Positions 15,066 through 23,835 of a DNA stretch of 64,000 nucleotides are shown in pieces; the stretch's first letter is position 1, and each line of letters opens with the position of its first letter. Made by a program: the position numbers and the translations under genes. Origin of the DNA: Sphaerisporangium siamense (GTDB lineage Bacteria > Actinomycetota > Actinomycetes > Streptosporangiales > Streptosporangiaceae); the NCBI RefSeq assembly GCF_014205275.1, contig NZ_JACHND010000001.1:1736001-1800000 (forward strand), given 5' to 3'. Under the pieces are notes generated by a model. That model had not been told where the DNA came from, searched no databases, and saw only the letters and a list, made by a program, of their open reading frames with translations.

Positions 15066-15452
15066 ATGGCCGAGCGCACCCTCACCGATGAGCTGTACGA
15101 GGCAGAACGCCGCCTGCAGGCAGCCATGCTCGCCGGAGACGTCGAGGAACTCGATCGGCTACTCGACGAGCGGCTTGTCTTCACCGGCCCGCCGGACGGC
15201 GCGTGCCACCCGCAGGCCAAGCAACTCGACCTGGACAACCACCGCTCACGCCGACAGGCCATGACCAAGCTCGTCGAGGAAGACCTAACCGTGGTCGTCG
15301 CGGACACCACCGGCGCCACCTGCTTCCTTGGCACGCTGGAGGGCACGTTCGCGGGAGAGCCGTTCGCCATGCGGCTGCGCTACACCCGCACCTGGGTCCA
15401 CACCGACGAACACGGCTGGCGCATCCTGGCCGCCCACGCCAGCCCGGCGTAA
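15066..15452 (+). CDS. SnoaL/DUF4440-like NTF2-fold protein
   Basis: ATG 15066 has GGAAGG upstream and gives 128 residues. The pattern of N-terminal helices (ELYEAERRLQAAMLAGDVEELDRLLDERLVFTGP), mid beta strands, and the ending RYTRTWVHTDEHGWRILAAHAS is typical of DUF4440/SnoaL-like proteins, cone-shaped folds that bind small molecules or act as minor enzymes. It is isolated between two decayed genes. Confidence 0.75.
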   Translation: MAERTLTDELYEAERRLQAAMLAGDVEELDRLLDERLVFTGPPDGACHPQAKQLDLDNHRSRRQAMTKLVEEDLTVVVADTTGATCFLGTLEGTFAGEPFAMRLRYTRTWVHTDEHGWRILAAHASPA

Positions 15453-15454
15453 CG

Positions 15455-15691
15455 TCAGGCCCGCGTATCTAGGGCAGCCTGTATGACGTGCACAGCCGCA
15501 GTGATGCACGGGGTCGACTTGGCGATCAACCGGTAGGCCGTCCGGACTGGTGGTCATGTCGCAGTAGGTCAGCGCCTCCACCAGCTCGGGCCGCTCCTTG
15601 GCGACTCCTCGCTCAGCGCATCGAACAGGTCCCGCTCGACCGCCTCGTACTCGGCACAGGTGTGATGGGCCGCTAGGCGGACAAGCCGCAT
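15455..15691 (-). pseudogene. Frameshifted HD-domain phosphohydrolase remnant
   Basis: Three successive frames on the minus strand together give an HD-domain C-terminal half. The first runs RLAAHHTCAEYEAVERDLF, the second ERPELVEALTYCDMTTSPDG, and the third ITAAVHVIQAALDT up to TGA at 15455-15457. The EALTYCDMTTSPDG block is diagnostic for this actinomycete HD family. At least two frameshifts and loss of the N-terminal HD motif show it is broken. Confidence 0.6.
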
Positions 15692-16020
15692 GGGCTCAGC
15701 CCGCAAGCCGACTGTCCGGAAAACCGGGGTGCCCCAGGTGGGCATCTACGGAAGACGATCATGCATGAGGCGTCCCTGGGTAGGTCTTTCTGACATCTGT
15801 GGATGCCAGTGGACGATCTCGAACGGGCTATGGAATGATCTCGGGGACTGCCATGCGCTGGAGAGTAGCCACAGGGTACGACAACACCCTGCCACTGCCT
15901 CGCCCTTGTGGTTGCCTCTGTCTTCTGGGCTTTCTCGTGTCGCCGCCGGCTCTGGTCGGGAAGCGTCGGGCTTCGTCGTCGTAGATGATCTAGGCTTGAC
16001 GACTCCATCCCTGTTGAGCG
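15692..16020. other. Intergenic stretch with no supportable gene
   Basis: About 330 nt with less biased third-position GC than neighbouring genes. Short frames exist on both strands but show no RBS, domain or protein-like composition. It is probably a decayed extension of the debris downstream of the tRNA. Confidence 0.6.
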
Positions 16021-16578
16021 GTGGCACTCTTGCCTTTATTGCCGATGATCCCCTCTCGCTGGGGGACGCCGCTGTTGACCTTAGGAGCTCTGGTGGCTCC
16101 CGCGTGGCGTACCTTCTGGTTGTACTTCCCAGAAGGGCCGGTCTACGAGACCAGGGGTTTTGTGTGCCCCCTTGCTGCTGAGCCCTATACCTTTCACGAA
16201 TTCGAGTGGCTGGTAGAAATCAACTGGCGCACCATTTCCGCGGAATTGAATGGCTGGCCTTCCGCTGTGATGGCGGTCGGTCTCAGTGCGGTCCTGGCGT
16301 TGCCAAGACGGTGGGGCACGATCGCCGGCTGGGTGACGGCGGCGCTGTTCGGGGTGATCGCCGTGGTGTTCACGAGTCCCTACGCCGTCAGGGTCGTCAG
16401 CGACCGTTGCGTGGACACGCTGCACTTCGGAGGGTGGGACATCATCGAGGCTGGGCCGATCATGCACTATTTGTCCGGCGCGGTGCTGGTCGTGTTCTTG
16501 TCGCTGTTCCGGCGTGGTGAGACCGAGCACTGTGCGGCGGTGAACGGGGCGGTGCGTCCGGCAGGATGGGGCGCTTGA
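16021..16578 (+). CDS. Multi-pass membrane protein of unknown function
   Basis: GTG 16021 (an in-frame stop lies two codons upstream) or ATG 16045 starts a product of up to 185 residues. Hydrophobic segments include LLTLGALVAPAWRTFWLYF, AVMAVGLSAVLAL, TAALFGVIAVVF and YLSGAVLVVFLSLF, predicting about four membrane helices, with a soluble loop containing FECEF-like aromatic residues after the first. It overlaps the next gene by 13 nt, so the two are probably co-expressed. No family is recognised. Confidence 0.6.
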   Translation: MALLPLLPMIPSRWGTPLLTLGALVAPAWRTFWLYFPEGPVYETRGFVCPLAAEPYTFHEFEWLVEINWRTISAELNGWPSAVMAVGLSAVLALPRRWGTIAGWVTAALFGVIAVVFTSPYAVRVVSDRCVDTLHFGGWDIIEAGPIMHYLSGAVLVVFLSLFRRGETEHCAAVNGAVRPAGWGA

Positions 16579-17069
16579 CTGAATACTCCATCGTCTTCTC
16601 GGCCGCGGGTGCGTACATCCGCGGCTTCGACCACGAGGCGGTGATGAGCCCGTACGCGGAGGATGGGCCATGGCCGGGGGTGCTCGATTCAGTGCCTGAC
16701 GTTTTCCGGCACCTGGTGGAGGAATCCGGGTTCTGTGACGAGGAGGGCATGCCGGTCGTGACCGTATGCCTGTGGCGCGAGGCCCATGATGAACGGTGGC
16801 GGCTGGGGGAGATCGAGTACGCGGACGGGGAGAACGACCGTGACGGGGCCGGCCACCTGTTCGGGCTGCTCGTCGATCCGTCACCGGAGGCGTTCCAGCG
16901 GTTCGCTGAGGAGTATTACGAGGTGCCCGTGGACCTCGACGCGGTGCGGCATGTGTATGGTCTTCGCCCGCTGACGTCGGCGGTCGTCGCCGCGCTGAAC
17001 GCCGATGTCAGCCTGGAGGACCTCGCCGACGACCTCGCGGCAGCGCGGTATCCGTCTGGCGTCGGCTGA
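16566..17069 (+). CDS. Hypothetical soluble acidic protein
   Basis: A 167-residue protein rich in Asp, Glu and aromatic residues (FDHEAVMSPYAEDGPWPGV; FQRFAEEYYEVPVDLDAVRHVYG). It has no signal peptide or membrane segment. The composition resembles SMI1/SUKH-type or immunity-like proteins, but I see no diagnostic motif. It overlaps the membrane-protein gene upstream. Confidence 0.55.
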   Translation: MGRLTEYSIVFSAAGAYIRGFDHEAVMSPYAEDGPWPGVLDSVPDVFRHLVEESGFCDEEGMPVVTVCLWREAHDERWRLGEIEYADGENDRDGAGHLFGLLVDPSPEAFQRFAEEYYEVPVDLDAVRHVYGLRPLTSAVVAALNADVSLEDLADDLAAARYPSGVG

Positions 17070-17253
17070 GTAGCGGGCAAGCGGCGTCTGATCCTCTTGA
17101 GGGCCGGAGGAGATCACTGCGGTGCCGGCGTGCCTTGAGCTGGGTGCCGTACAGCAACGTTGGGTGGTGGGTGTCTGTCTGGGGCTCTCGGCTTCGTCAT
17201 CACTGTGCCGGGCGTTGGCGCGGTCTGGGTTAGTACGAGGTGAGGAGTTCGGG

Positions 17254-17832
17254 GTGGGCGTGGTCAGTGTTTTTGTGAGTGTTTCTGCTGATGGGGTTAT
17301 GCAGGGGCCGGGGCGGGTGGATGAGGACTCCAGGGGTGGGTTTCGGCACGGGGGGTGGGGGGTTGGGTACGGGGATGAGGTGGTCGGGAGGTTCGTCGGG
17401 GGGATGGGCCGGGCGGCGGCGATGCTGTTCGGGCGCCGGTCGTATGACGACCTGCTGGGGTACTGGACGTCGGTGACCGAACCCAATCCGTTCACCGAGG
17501 TGCTGGTGAACTCGCCCAAGTACGTCGCCTCACGTCAGGGGGGCGCTCGACTCGACCATCCGAACTCCACCCTGCTGGCGGGGGAGGCGGCCGGCACCGT
17601 CGCGCGGCTGAAGGGCGAGGTCGACGGGGTGATCAGGGTGCTCGGGAGCGGTGAGCTGGTGCGCTCGCTGCACGCGGCGGGGCTGGTCGAGGAGTACATC
17701 CTGCTGGTCCACCCGATCGTGCTCGGCTCGGGGACGCGGCTGTTCGGCGAGGGGGAACGTGCCGACCTGGCGCTGCGAGAGGCGATCACCACCACGACCG
17801 GTGTGCTGATCGCGCGCTACCGGGTCAAGTGA
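17254..17832 (+). CDS. RibD-C/dihydrofolate-reductase-like protein
   Basis: GTG 17254 follows GAGGAG by 6 nt and gives 192 residues. The opening VFVSVSADGVMQGPGR, the central MLFGRRSYDDLLGYW and the VLGSGELVRSLHAAGLVEEYILLVHPIVLGSG region are hallmarks of the DHFR/RibD C-terminal superfamily, NADPH-dependent reductases of mostly unknown substrate. It precedes the YCII and sigma genes by 17 nt; this trio is a common actinomycete arrangement. Confidence 0.8.
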   Translation: MGVVSVFVSVSADGVMQGPGRVDEDSRGGFRHGGWGVGYGDEVVGRFVGGMGRAAAMLFGRRSYDDLLGYWTSVTEPNPFTEVLVNSPKYVASRQGGARLDHPNSTLLAGEAAGTVARLKGEVDGVIRVLGSGELVRSLHAAGLVEEYILLVHPIVLGSGTRLFGEGERADLALREAITTTTGVLIARYRVK

Positions 17833-17849
17833 CGAGGGAGGATCGGGAC

Positions 17850-18227
17850 ATGCGGTACATGTTGGTGTTCCATTACGGCGAGGCGAGCGATGAGTCGATC
17901 GGGGCCGAGGCGATATCCGCTGGGATGCGGGCCATGGCCAGTTACGCCGCGACGCTGGAGCAGGCCGGGATTCTGGTGAGCGGCCAGGTGCTGCAACCGT
18001 CGACCAGTTCGACCACGCTCACGCTGGTCGACGGGGAACCACGGATCCAGGACGGTCCGTTCGCCGACACCAAGGAGCAGCTCGGCGGGGTGATCGTGAT
18101 CGACGTGCCGGATCTGGACGCCGCCCTGGAGTGGGCGCGGCAGGCGCCGCCGCTGTCGTGGGGCACCGTCGAGATCCGGCCTGGGGCCGTGCACATCGAG
18201 GGCGGGACGTGGGTCGCGTCGGCGTGA
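17850..18227 (+). CDS. YCII-related (DGPF) protein
   Basis: A 125-residue protein with MRYMLVFHYGE at the start, LVDGEPRIQDGPFADTKEQLGG in the middle (DGPF motif) and GTVEIRPG near the end. It is a ferredoxin-like YCII fold. Genes of this kind accompany ECF42 sigma factors, and this one overlaps the sigma start (GTGA). It may act as a sensor or partner of the sigma factor; the mechanism is not established. Confidence 0.85.
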   Translation: MRYMLVFHYGEASDESIGAEAISAGMRAMASYAATLEQAGILVSGQVLQPSTSSTTLTLVDGEPRIQDGPFADTKEQLGGVIVIDVPDLDAALEWARQAPPLSWGTVEIRPGAVHIEGGTWVASA

Positions 18228-19450
18228 CCGGGGAGACGGTCGCGCGCGTCGCCGAGCGCACCGCGCGGGCGTCCTACGGTCGGCTGGTCGCCCTGCTGGC
18301 CGCGCCGGCCGGTGACCTCCAACTCGCGGAGGACACGCTGGCGCACGCCTTCGAGCAGGCTCTGACCACGTGGCCGCGCGACGGCGTACCGGACAACCCC
18401 GAAAGCTGGCTGCTGACGGTCGCACGCAACCGGCAGCGGGATCTGTGGAAGTCCGCCGCGCACCGCCGCAACCGGTCGCTGGAGGCGGCCACCGACCTCG
18501 GCGCCGACGTCGTCGAGTCGCTGCACGATCTCGACCCGGACCGGATCCCCGACCGGCGGCTGGCCCTGCTGTTCGTCTGCGCTCACCCGGCCATCGCCGC
18601 CGGCGTCCGCACCCCGCTGATGTTGCAGGCCGTGCTCGGGTTCGACGCCGCCCAGATCGCGCGGGCCTTCGCCGTGCCGGCCGGGGCGATGTCGCAGCGG
18701 CTGGTGCGGGCCAAGCGGCGGATCAGGGACGCCAAGATTCCCTTCGTCGTTCCCGGGCGGCAGGCGATGCCCGAGCGGCTGCCGTCGGTGCTAGAGGCGG
18801 TGTACGGCTGCTACGCGCTGGCCTTCTCGGAGCGGGGGGAGGGGGCGTCGGTCGCGGGTGAGGCCCGGTACCTGGCCGTCACGATCGCGAGGCTGCTCGG
18901 TGACGAGCCCGAGGCGTGGGCGCTGGCGGCACTGCTCACCCTGGCCTCGGCGCGTGCCACGACCTCAGGCGACGGGTATCTGCCGTTGGAGGACCAGGAT
19001 CCGGACGAGTGGGACCGCCGGCTCATCGCCGAGGGCGAGTCCTATCTCCGCCGGGCCGAGCGGCCCGGCCGCGCGCCCGGAAGGTTCCAGTTGGAGGCGG
19101 CGATCCAGGCGGTGCACTGCGATCGGGCCCGTAGCGGGGCCACCGACTGGGACACACTGTGCACCCTCTACACCGCTCTGGTGGCGATCGCGCCGAGCCT
19201 GGGCAGCCGGGTGGCCCGCGCCGCGGTGGTGGGCCGTACCCGCTCGCCCGAGACGGGACTGTCGCTGCTGGACGCGTTGCCCGTCGAACGGGAGCGGTTC
19301 CAGCCCTATCACGCGGCACGCGGGGACCTGCTCGCCCGGCTCGGCCGGCATCAGGACGCGGTCGCGGCCTATGCCCGGGCGTCCACCCTCAGTACGGACC
19401 CGGCCGTCCGCACCTTCCTCGAACGACGCGCCGAGGAACTGTCTCGCTGA
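18224..19450 (+). CDS. ECF42-type RNA polymerase sigma factor with TPR-like C-terminal extension
   Basis: GTG 18224 overlaps the YCII stop, giving 408 residues. Region 2 (~15-85) includes LAEDTLAHAFEQALTTWP and WLLTVARNRQRDLWK; region 4 (~105-175) includes LMLQAVLGFDAAQIARAFAVPAGAMSQRLVRAKRRI. A long C-terminal domain (~190-400) with repeats such as LGRHQDAVAAYARA resembles the DUF6596/TPR extension of ECF42 sigmas. Control is thought to involve that extension rather than a membrane anti-sigma factor. No anti-sigma gene is present here. Confidence 0.88.
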   Translation: MTGETVARVAERTARASYGRLVALLAAPAGDLQLAEDTLAHAFEQALTTWPRDGVPDNPESWLLTVARNRQRDLWKSAAHRRNRSLEAATDLGADVVESLHDLDPDRIPDRRLALLFVCAHPAIAAGVRTPLMLQAVLGFDAAQIARAFAVPAGAMSQRLVRAKRRIRDAKIPFVVPGRQAMPERLPSVLEAVYGCYALAFSERGEGASVAGEARYLAVTIARLLGDEPEAWALAALLTLASARATTSGDGYLPLEDQDPDEWDRRLIAEGESYLRRAERPGRAPGRFQLEAAIQAVHCDRARSGATDWDTLCTLYTALVAIAPSLGSRVARAAVVGRTRSPETGLSLLDALPVERERFQPYHAARGDLLARLGRHQDAVAAYARASTLSTDPAVRTFLERRAEELSR

Positions 19451-19464
19451 CGCCGGCACCAGGA

Positions 19465-19488
19465 GCCGGACTCCGTCGGGAGTCCGGC
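19465..19488. terminator. Bidirectional hairpin between sigma and GH20 genes
   Basis: A 10-bp perfect stem GCCGGACTCC/GGAGTCCGGC with GTCG tetraloop lies between two convergent genes; no T-tract is evident. Confidence 0.7.
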
Positions 19489-19528
19489 CCTGTGCTTCTC
19501 GATGATCAGTCGGTCTCGTTCCGATCGG

Positions 19529-21970
19529 TCAGGCGGTGACGGTGACCGTCAGGCGTCCTTCGACCGGAGCCTGGCCGGGCAGGCGGACCGTGAGTGTTCC
19601 CGTGTACGTCCCCGGCTGGGCGAAGGTCCGGTTGGACCTGGTGGTGAAGGCGTCGTTGACGCGCATGTCGGGGATGCTCGCCTCCCGGGTGGTCGTCGGC
19701 GTGAGGTTCTCCTGCACGCCGTCGCTCCAGACGACGGTAGCCACGAGGTCCGCGGGCGCGGCTCCCGGGGCGGTCACGGTCCAGGTCGCCCCGGCCTGCT
19801 GACCGGTCCTGACGGTCACCGGGGTGCCGAGCGCCTCCGTCCGCCACGCCACGTCCGCGGTGGGGAAGAAGTTCGTCCCCTGGACGGTCAGGCGGCCTCC
19901 GGCCTTGGACAGGCGCGTCTTGAAGTCGGCGTAGTCGCGCTGTGCCTGCGGGGTCCATCCGGCCTCGGCGGTGGCGATGAGGCGGGGGAAGCTGTAGTAC
20001 TGCGCCTGGCCGAGGCGCCGGATGAACTCGCCCCACAGGGCCGACTCGACACCGAGCACGTTGGACTCGGCGACGCCGGGGACGTACGCGCCGGGGTTCC
20101 AGTTGTAGTGGCGGTCGAGCCCGCAGACCCCGCCGCAGGCCCACGTGCCGCCCTGGGGCTGGCGGGAGTCCTGCTTCTGCGGCACGTAGGTGTTGGCCGC
20201 CGGGGAGAGGATCACCTTGGCGCCGCGGTTGTTGACCGCGTTGGCGACGGCCGTCAGGTTCCCGGTCCAGAACTGCACGACGGCCTTGTTCTGCGGCAGC
20301 GCGGTCCCGGCGTACTCGTTCCAGCCGACGACGGTCTTGCCGAGGGACGAGACCTTCTGTGTGAAGGCGTTGACCATCTTCGTGTAGTCGGCGTGGCTCG
20401 TGACGTGCGCCTCGTCTCCGCCGATGTGCAGGTACGGTCCGGGGGTCATCGCGGCGATCTGGGTGAGGACGCGTTCGGCGAACTCGTACGTCACGTCGCT
20501 GTTCGCGTCCAGCGACGAGTAGCCGACCGCCCCGGTGCCGTTGGCGGGCACGGTCGACTGTCCCGGCTGCGGCTGGGGCCGGGCGCCCGCGGTGTTGAGC
20601 TGCGGGATGGCGTGCAGCGCGGCGTTGGTGTGGCCGGGCATGTCGATCTCGGGGATCACCGTCATGCCGTTCTCACCGGCGTAACGGACGATCTCGGCGT
20701 AGTCGGCCTTGGTGTAGTAGCCGGTGATGCCGGGCTCGGTGCCCCGGTTCGTCATCGCGGTGCCGCCGCTCACCTCGGTGAGCAGCCCGTAGTCGATGCC
20801 GGACGGGTTGCTCTGCGGGTCGTCCAGCGCGATGCGCCACCCCTGGTCGTCGGTCAGGTGCAGGTGGAGGCGATTGATCTTGAACTGCGCCGCCGAGTCG
20901 ATGTACGCCTTGACCTCGTTCACCGGGTAGAAGCTGCGGGCGACGTCGAGCATCATCCCGCGGTGCGCGAAACGGGGATAGTCGGTGATCGTCACCGTGG
21001 GCGCCGTCCACGCGGCGGTGACGACGGTGTCGGACTCCACCCACTGCGGGAACAGCTGGCGCAGTGTCTGCACGCCGTTGAGCGCACCGTTGGGCGTGTC
21101 CGCGCCGATGAGGACGCGACCGGCGCCGACGGTGAGTTCGTACCCCTCGGCCCCCTGGCCCGTCGGTCCCTTGCCCGGTCCGACGTCGATGACGATCGGC
21201 GCGGGTCCTGCTTCCGTCCCGACGACGGGCAGGGGGTATCCGGTCGACGGACGGAGCAGCTTGGCGAGGTAGGCCGCGGGCGCCTGGGCTCCGGTGCCGA
21301 GCGCGACGACGCGCGTGTCCCGGTTCAGGGTGTACGGCGTGCCGCCGTTCTCCTGGACCGAGACCGGCTTCGGCAGCAGGCCGAGCGTCGGCGCGGGCGG
21401 CGCGGGCGGCAGGTCCCAGATCTGGAACTCGGAGATGGAGTACCCGTAGGCCGCCCAGCGTTTGCGGCCCAGCATCCGGACGTAGGAGATGGGAGTCGTG
21501 GACCGTACCTCGATGACGTCGGTCCTCGGGCAGGTGTCACGCTTCAGCGTGGCGACGTCGGTCCAGGTGGTGCCGTTGACGGAGGTCTGCAGGACGAAGT
21601 CGCGGGCGCAGGCGTTGGGCCAGGCGAGGGTGACGTGGTCGACGACGGACGCCTGGGCCAGCTTGACCTGCACCCAGTTGTCGTCCTGGTACTTCGACGA
21701 CCACCGGGTGGCCGTGTCGCCGTCGTTGACGTGCGCCGCGACGAAGGTGGCGCGGTCGAGTTCGACGCTGGAGGCGGTGGCCGTGCCGGTGAGGGCCAGG
21801 TTGGCCGGGGCCGACGCGGTGGCGCCGGCCGACGCGGCGGAGGACGCGGCGGCCTGTGCCGTGCCGGCGGCCTGCGGGATCAGGAGTGTCGCGGCCAGTA
21901 CGGCCGACAGGACGGCGGGGGTTGGGCGGCGTCTCGGCCGTGAGGGCGCACGGAACCGGGTTTCCGACAT
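19529..21970 (-). CDS. Secreted GH20 beta-N-acetylhexosaminidase with F5/8-type carbohydrate module
   Basis: ATG 21968-21970 with AAAGGAG gives 813 residues. A signal peptide with an Arg-rich n-region (SRPRRRPTPAVLSAVLAATLLIPQ) is followed by an F5/8 C/CBM32-like domain (~40-180), a GH20b domain (~190-320), and the GH20 barrel. The catalytic Asp-Glu pair is in HIGGDEAH near residues 517-518. RGMMLDVARSFYP and HLHLTDDQGWR are also typical. A C-terminal beta domain ends the protein. It would release GlcNAc or GalNAc ends from extracellular glycans. The divergent sulfatase gene and shared upstream motif suggest sulfated amino-sugar substrates. Confidence 0.9.
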   Translation of the reverse strand: MSETRFRAPSRPRRRPTPAVLSAVLAATLLIPQAAGTAQAAASSAASAGATASAPANLALTGTATASSVELDRATFVAAHVNDGDTATRWSSKYQDDNWVQVKLAQASVVDHVTLAWPNACARDFVLQTSVNGTTWTDVATLKRDTCPRTDVIEVRSTTPISYVRMLGRKRWAAYGYSISEFQIWDLPPAPPAPTLGLLPKPVSVQENGGTPYTLNRDTRVVALGTGAQAPAAYLAKLLRPSTGYPLPVVGTEAGPAPIVIDVGPGKGPTGQGAEGYELTVGAGRVLIGADTPNGALNGVQTLRQLFPQWVESDTVVTAAWTAPTVTITDYPRFAHRGMMLDVARSFYPVNEVKAYIDSAAQFKINRLHLHLTDDQGWRIALDDPQSNPSGIDYGLLTEVSGGTAMTNRGTEPGITGYYTKADYAEIVRYAGENGMTVIPEIDMPGHTNAALHAIPQLNTAGARPQPQPGQSTVPANGTGAVGYSSLDANSDVTYEFAERVLTQIAAMTPGPYLHIGGDEAHVTSHADYTKMVNAFTQKVSSLGKTVVGWNEYAGTALPQNKAVVQFWTGNLTAVANAVNNRGAKVILSPAANTYVPQKQDSRQPQGGTWACGGVCGLDRHYNWNPGAYVPGVAESNVLGVESALWGEFIRRLGQAQYYSFPRLIATAEAGWTPQAQRDYADFKTRLSKAGGRLTVQGTNFFPTADVAWRTEALGTPVTVRTGQQAGATWTVTAPGAAPADLVATVVWSDGVQENLTPTTTREASIPDMRVNDAFTTRSNRTFAQPGTYTGTLTVRLPGQAPVEGRLTVTVTA

Positions 21971-22069
21971 GGGGCTCCTTTGTGATGTCCGCCCGGCGCC
22001 GCCGGACGTGTCTCGGACAGAGCTCTCGATAACGGAGAGTGTGGGTCCCATGCCCCATTAGGTCAATAC

Positions 22070-22084
22070 AGTTGACATAAATGG
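22070..22084 (+). promoter_or_regulatory. AGTTGAC-type putative ROK operator (GH20 side)
   Basis: AGTTGACATAAATGG sits ~100 nt upstream of the GH20 start and matches, at 13 of 15 bases, the element 184 nt away on the opposite strand. A GTCAA/TTGAC inverted pair (22062-22076) overlaps it, and TTGACC on the minus strand could be the -35 of the GH20 promoter. Confidence 0.5.
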
Positions 22085-22253
22085 ATGATCGTGATCATTC
22101 GGCGATCCGGCACGGCGCCGGCGCGGACGCGGAACGGTCGTGGGGCAGGAGGGCGGGGCCGGGTGTGGGACCGGCCGCGCCCGTGCCGGATGACATCTCG
22201 CGGCCGGGACGGCGGCTGAGCAGGAACTCCCCTCTTGCCACCCCTCCGGACGC

Positions 22254-22268
22254 CCATTAACGTCAACT
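22254..22268 (-). promoter_or_regulatory. AGTTGAC-type putative ROK operator (sulfatase side)
   Basis: On the minus strand the sequence reads AGTTGACGTTAATGG, 29 nt upstream of the sulfatase start. It faces the copy at 22070-22084 as an inverted pair bordering the divergent promoter region. Confidence 0.5.
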
Positions 22269-22296
22269 CTTAGGAATAAAGCTGATCGGAGACCGA

Positions 22297-23784
22297 GTGA
22301 CCACCCCACGCAATGTCCTCTTCTTGATGACCGACCAGCACCGGGTCGACACGCTGGGCTGCTACGGCAACCCGGTGGTGCGCACCCCGGCGCTGGACGA
22401 CCTGGCCGCGCAGGGCGCCCGCTTCGACCGCTTCTACACGCCCACCGCGATCTGCACGCCCGCGCGGGCGTCGCTGTTCACCGGCCTGCACCCGTTCCGG
22501 CACGGCCTGCTCGTCAACCCCGAGCGCAATGGCGGCGCCCGCGACGAGGTCGCCGAGGACCAGCCGGTCCTGCCCGCGCCGATGCTCGCGGCCGGGTACA
22601 ACCTCGGACACGTCGGGAAATGGCACATCGGCCGCGAGCGCGGGCCCGAGTTCTATTCCATGGACGGTGAGCACCTGCCCGGTGCGCTCAACCCCTTCCA
22701 CCATCCCTCCTACGAGCGCTGGCTCAAGGAGAACGGCCACCCGCCCTTCGCGGTGCGCGACCCGGTCTTCGGCAAGGCCCCCAACGACTCCGGGCGCGGC
22801 CACCTGATCGCCGGGCGGCTCCTGCAACCGGCCGAGGCGACCGTCGAGGCGTTCCTGACCGACCGCACGCTGGACCTGCTGGAGCGCTACGCCCGCGACT
22901 TCCGCGACGGCGGCAGGCCCTTCATGCTCTCCTGCCACTTCTACGGCCCGCACCTGCCGTACCTGATCCCCGACGAGTACTACGACATGTACGACCCCGA
23001 GCAGGTGCCGCTGCCGGAGTCGATGGCCGAGACCTTCGCCGGCAAGCCCGACGTGCAGCGCCGCTACGCCGAGTACTGGTCGGCCGACCACTTCGACGCC
23101 GACGCCTGGCGCAAGCTGATCGCGGTCTACTGGGGCTACGTCACGCTGATCGACGACCAGGTCGGCCGGATCGTCGGCGCGCTGCGCGAGCACGGGCTCT
23201 GGGACGACACCGCCGTGATCTTCACCGCCGACCACGGTGAGTTCACCGGGGCCCACCGGCTCAACGACAAGGGCCCGGCGATGTACGAGGACATCTATCG
23301 CATTCCCGGCATCGTCCGCGTCCCCGGAGCCCAGCCCTCGGTCGTCGACGAGTTCGCCACGCTGGTCGACCTCAACCCGACGATCCTGGGGCTGGCCGGG
23401 CTGCCGCCGCAGGAGCCCTGCGACGGCGAGAGCCTGCTTCCGCTGGTCAACGGGGAACCGGCGGACGGGCGGACCGAGGTGGTCGCCGAATTCCACGGCC
23501 ACCACTTCCCTTACTCTCAGCGCATGCTCCGGGACCACCGCCACAAGCTGGTGTTCAACCCCGAGAGCGTGCACGAGCTGTACGACCTGGAGAGCGACCC
23601 GCACGAACTGCACAACGTCTACACCGCTCCCGCCTACGCCGCCGTACGGCGCGACCTCACCGTGCGGCTCTACCGCGAGCTGCTGCGCCGCGGTGATCCG
23701 GCCTACACCTGGATGAGTTACATGTCCGACATCGGCGAGAACCGCGCTCCCGACGTCGACGGCGTCGCCGACGAGGTCGTCTGA
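22297..23784 (+). CDS. Cytosolic FGly-type sulfatase
   Basis: GTG 22297, with GGAG upstream, begins 495 residues. The sulfatase signature C-T-P-A-R is at C53-R57 (ICTPARASLFTG); C53 would be oxidised to formylglycine. Metal and substrate motifs include LMTDQHR near the N-terminus, GHVGKWHIG and TADHGEFTG. There is no signal peptide, so the ester is cleaved after import. The SsuABC-like transporter and an FGE gene are encoded just downstream. The substrate is not identifiable from sequence; amino-sugar sulfate is suggested by the GH20 neighbour. Confidence 0.9.
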   Translation: MTTPRNVLFLMTDQHRVDTLGCYGNPVVRTPALDDLAAQGARFDRFYTPTAICTPARASLFTGLHPFRHGLLVNPERNGGARDEVAEDQPVLPAPMLAAGYNLGHVGKWHIGRERGPEFYSMDGEHLPGALNPFHHPSYERWLKENGHPPFAVRDPVFGKAPNDSGRGHLIAGRLLQPAEATVEAFLTDRTLDLLERYARDFRDGGRPFMLSCHFYGPHLPYLIPDEYYDMYDPEQVPLPESMAETFAGKPDVQRRYAEYWSADHFDADAWRKLIAVYWGYVTLIDDQVGRIVGALREHGLWDDTAVIFTADHGEFTGAHRLNDKGPAMYEDIYRIPGIVRVPGAQPSVVDEFATLVDLNPTILGLAGLPPQEPCDGESLLPLVNGEPADGRTEVVAEFHGHHFPYSQRMLRDHRHKLVFNPESVHELYDLESDPHELHNVYTAPAYAAVRRDLTVRLYRELLRRGDPAYTWMSYMSDIGENRAPDVDGVADEVV

Positions 23785-23835
23785 GGCGACCGGCGCTCCG
23801 TTCACCACCAACCCACCCCCCTCGAAAGGACCTCC

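Noticed and set aside
19502-21943. Long plus-strand ORF opposite the GH20 gene
   Set aside because: Shadow frame; no RBS or domain, while the minus strand encodes a complete GH20 enzyme.
21971-22296. DasR-type operator upstream of the hexosaminidase
   Set aside because: No match to the ACTGGTCTAGACCACT-like palindrome; the AGTTGAC motif is the only shared element seen.
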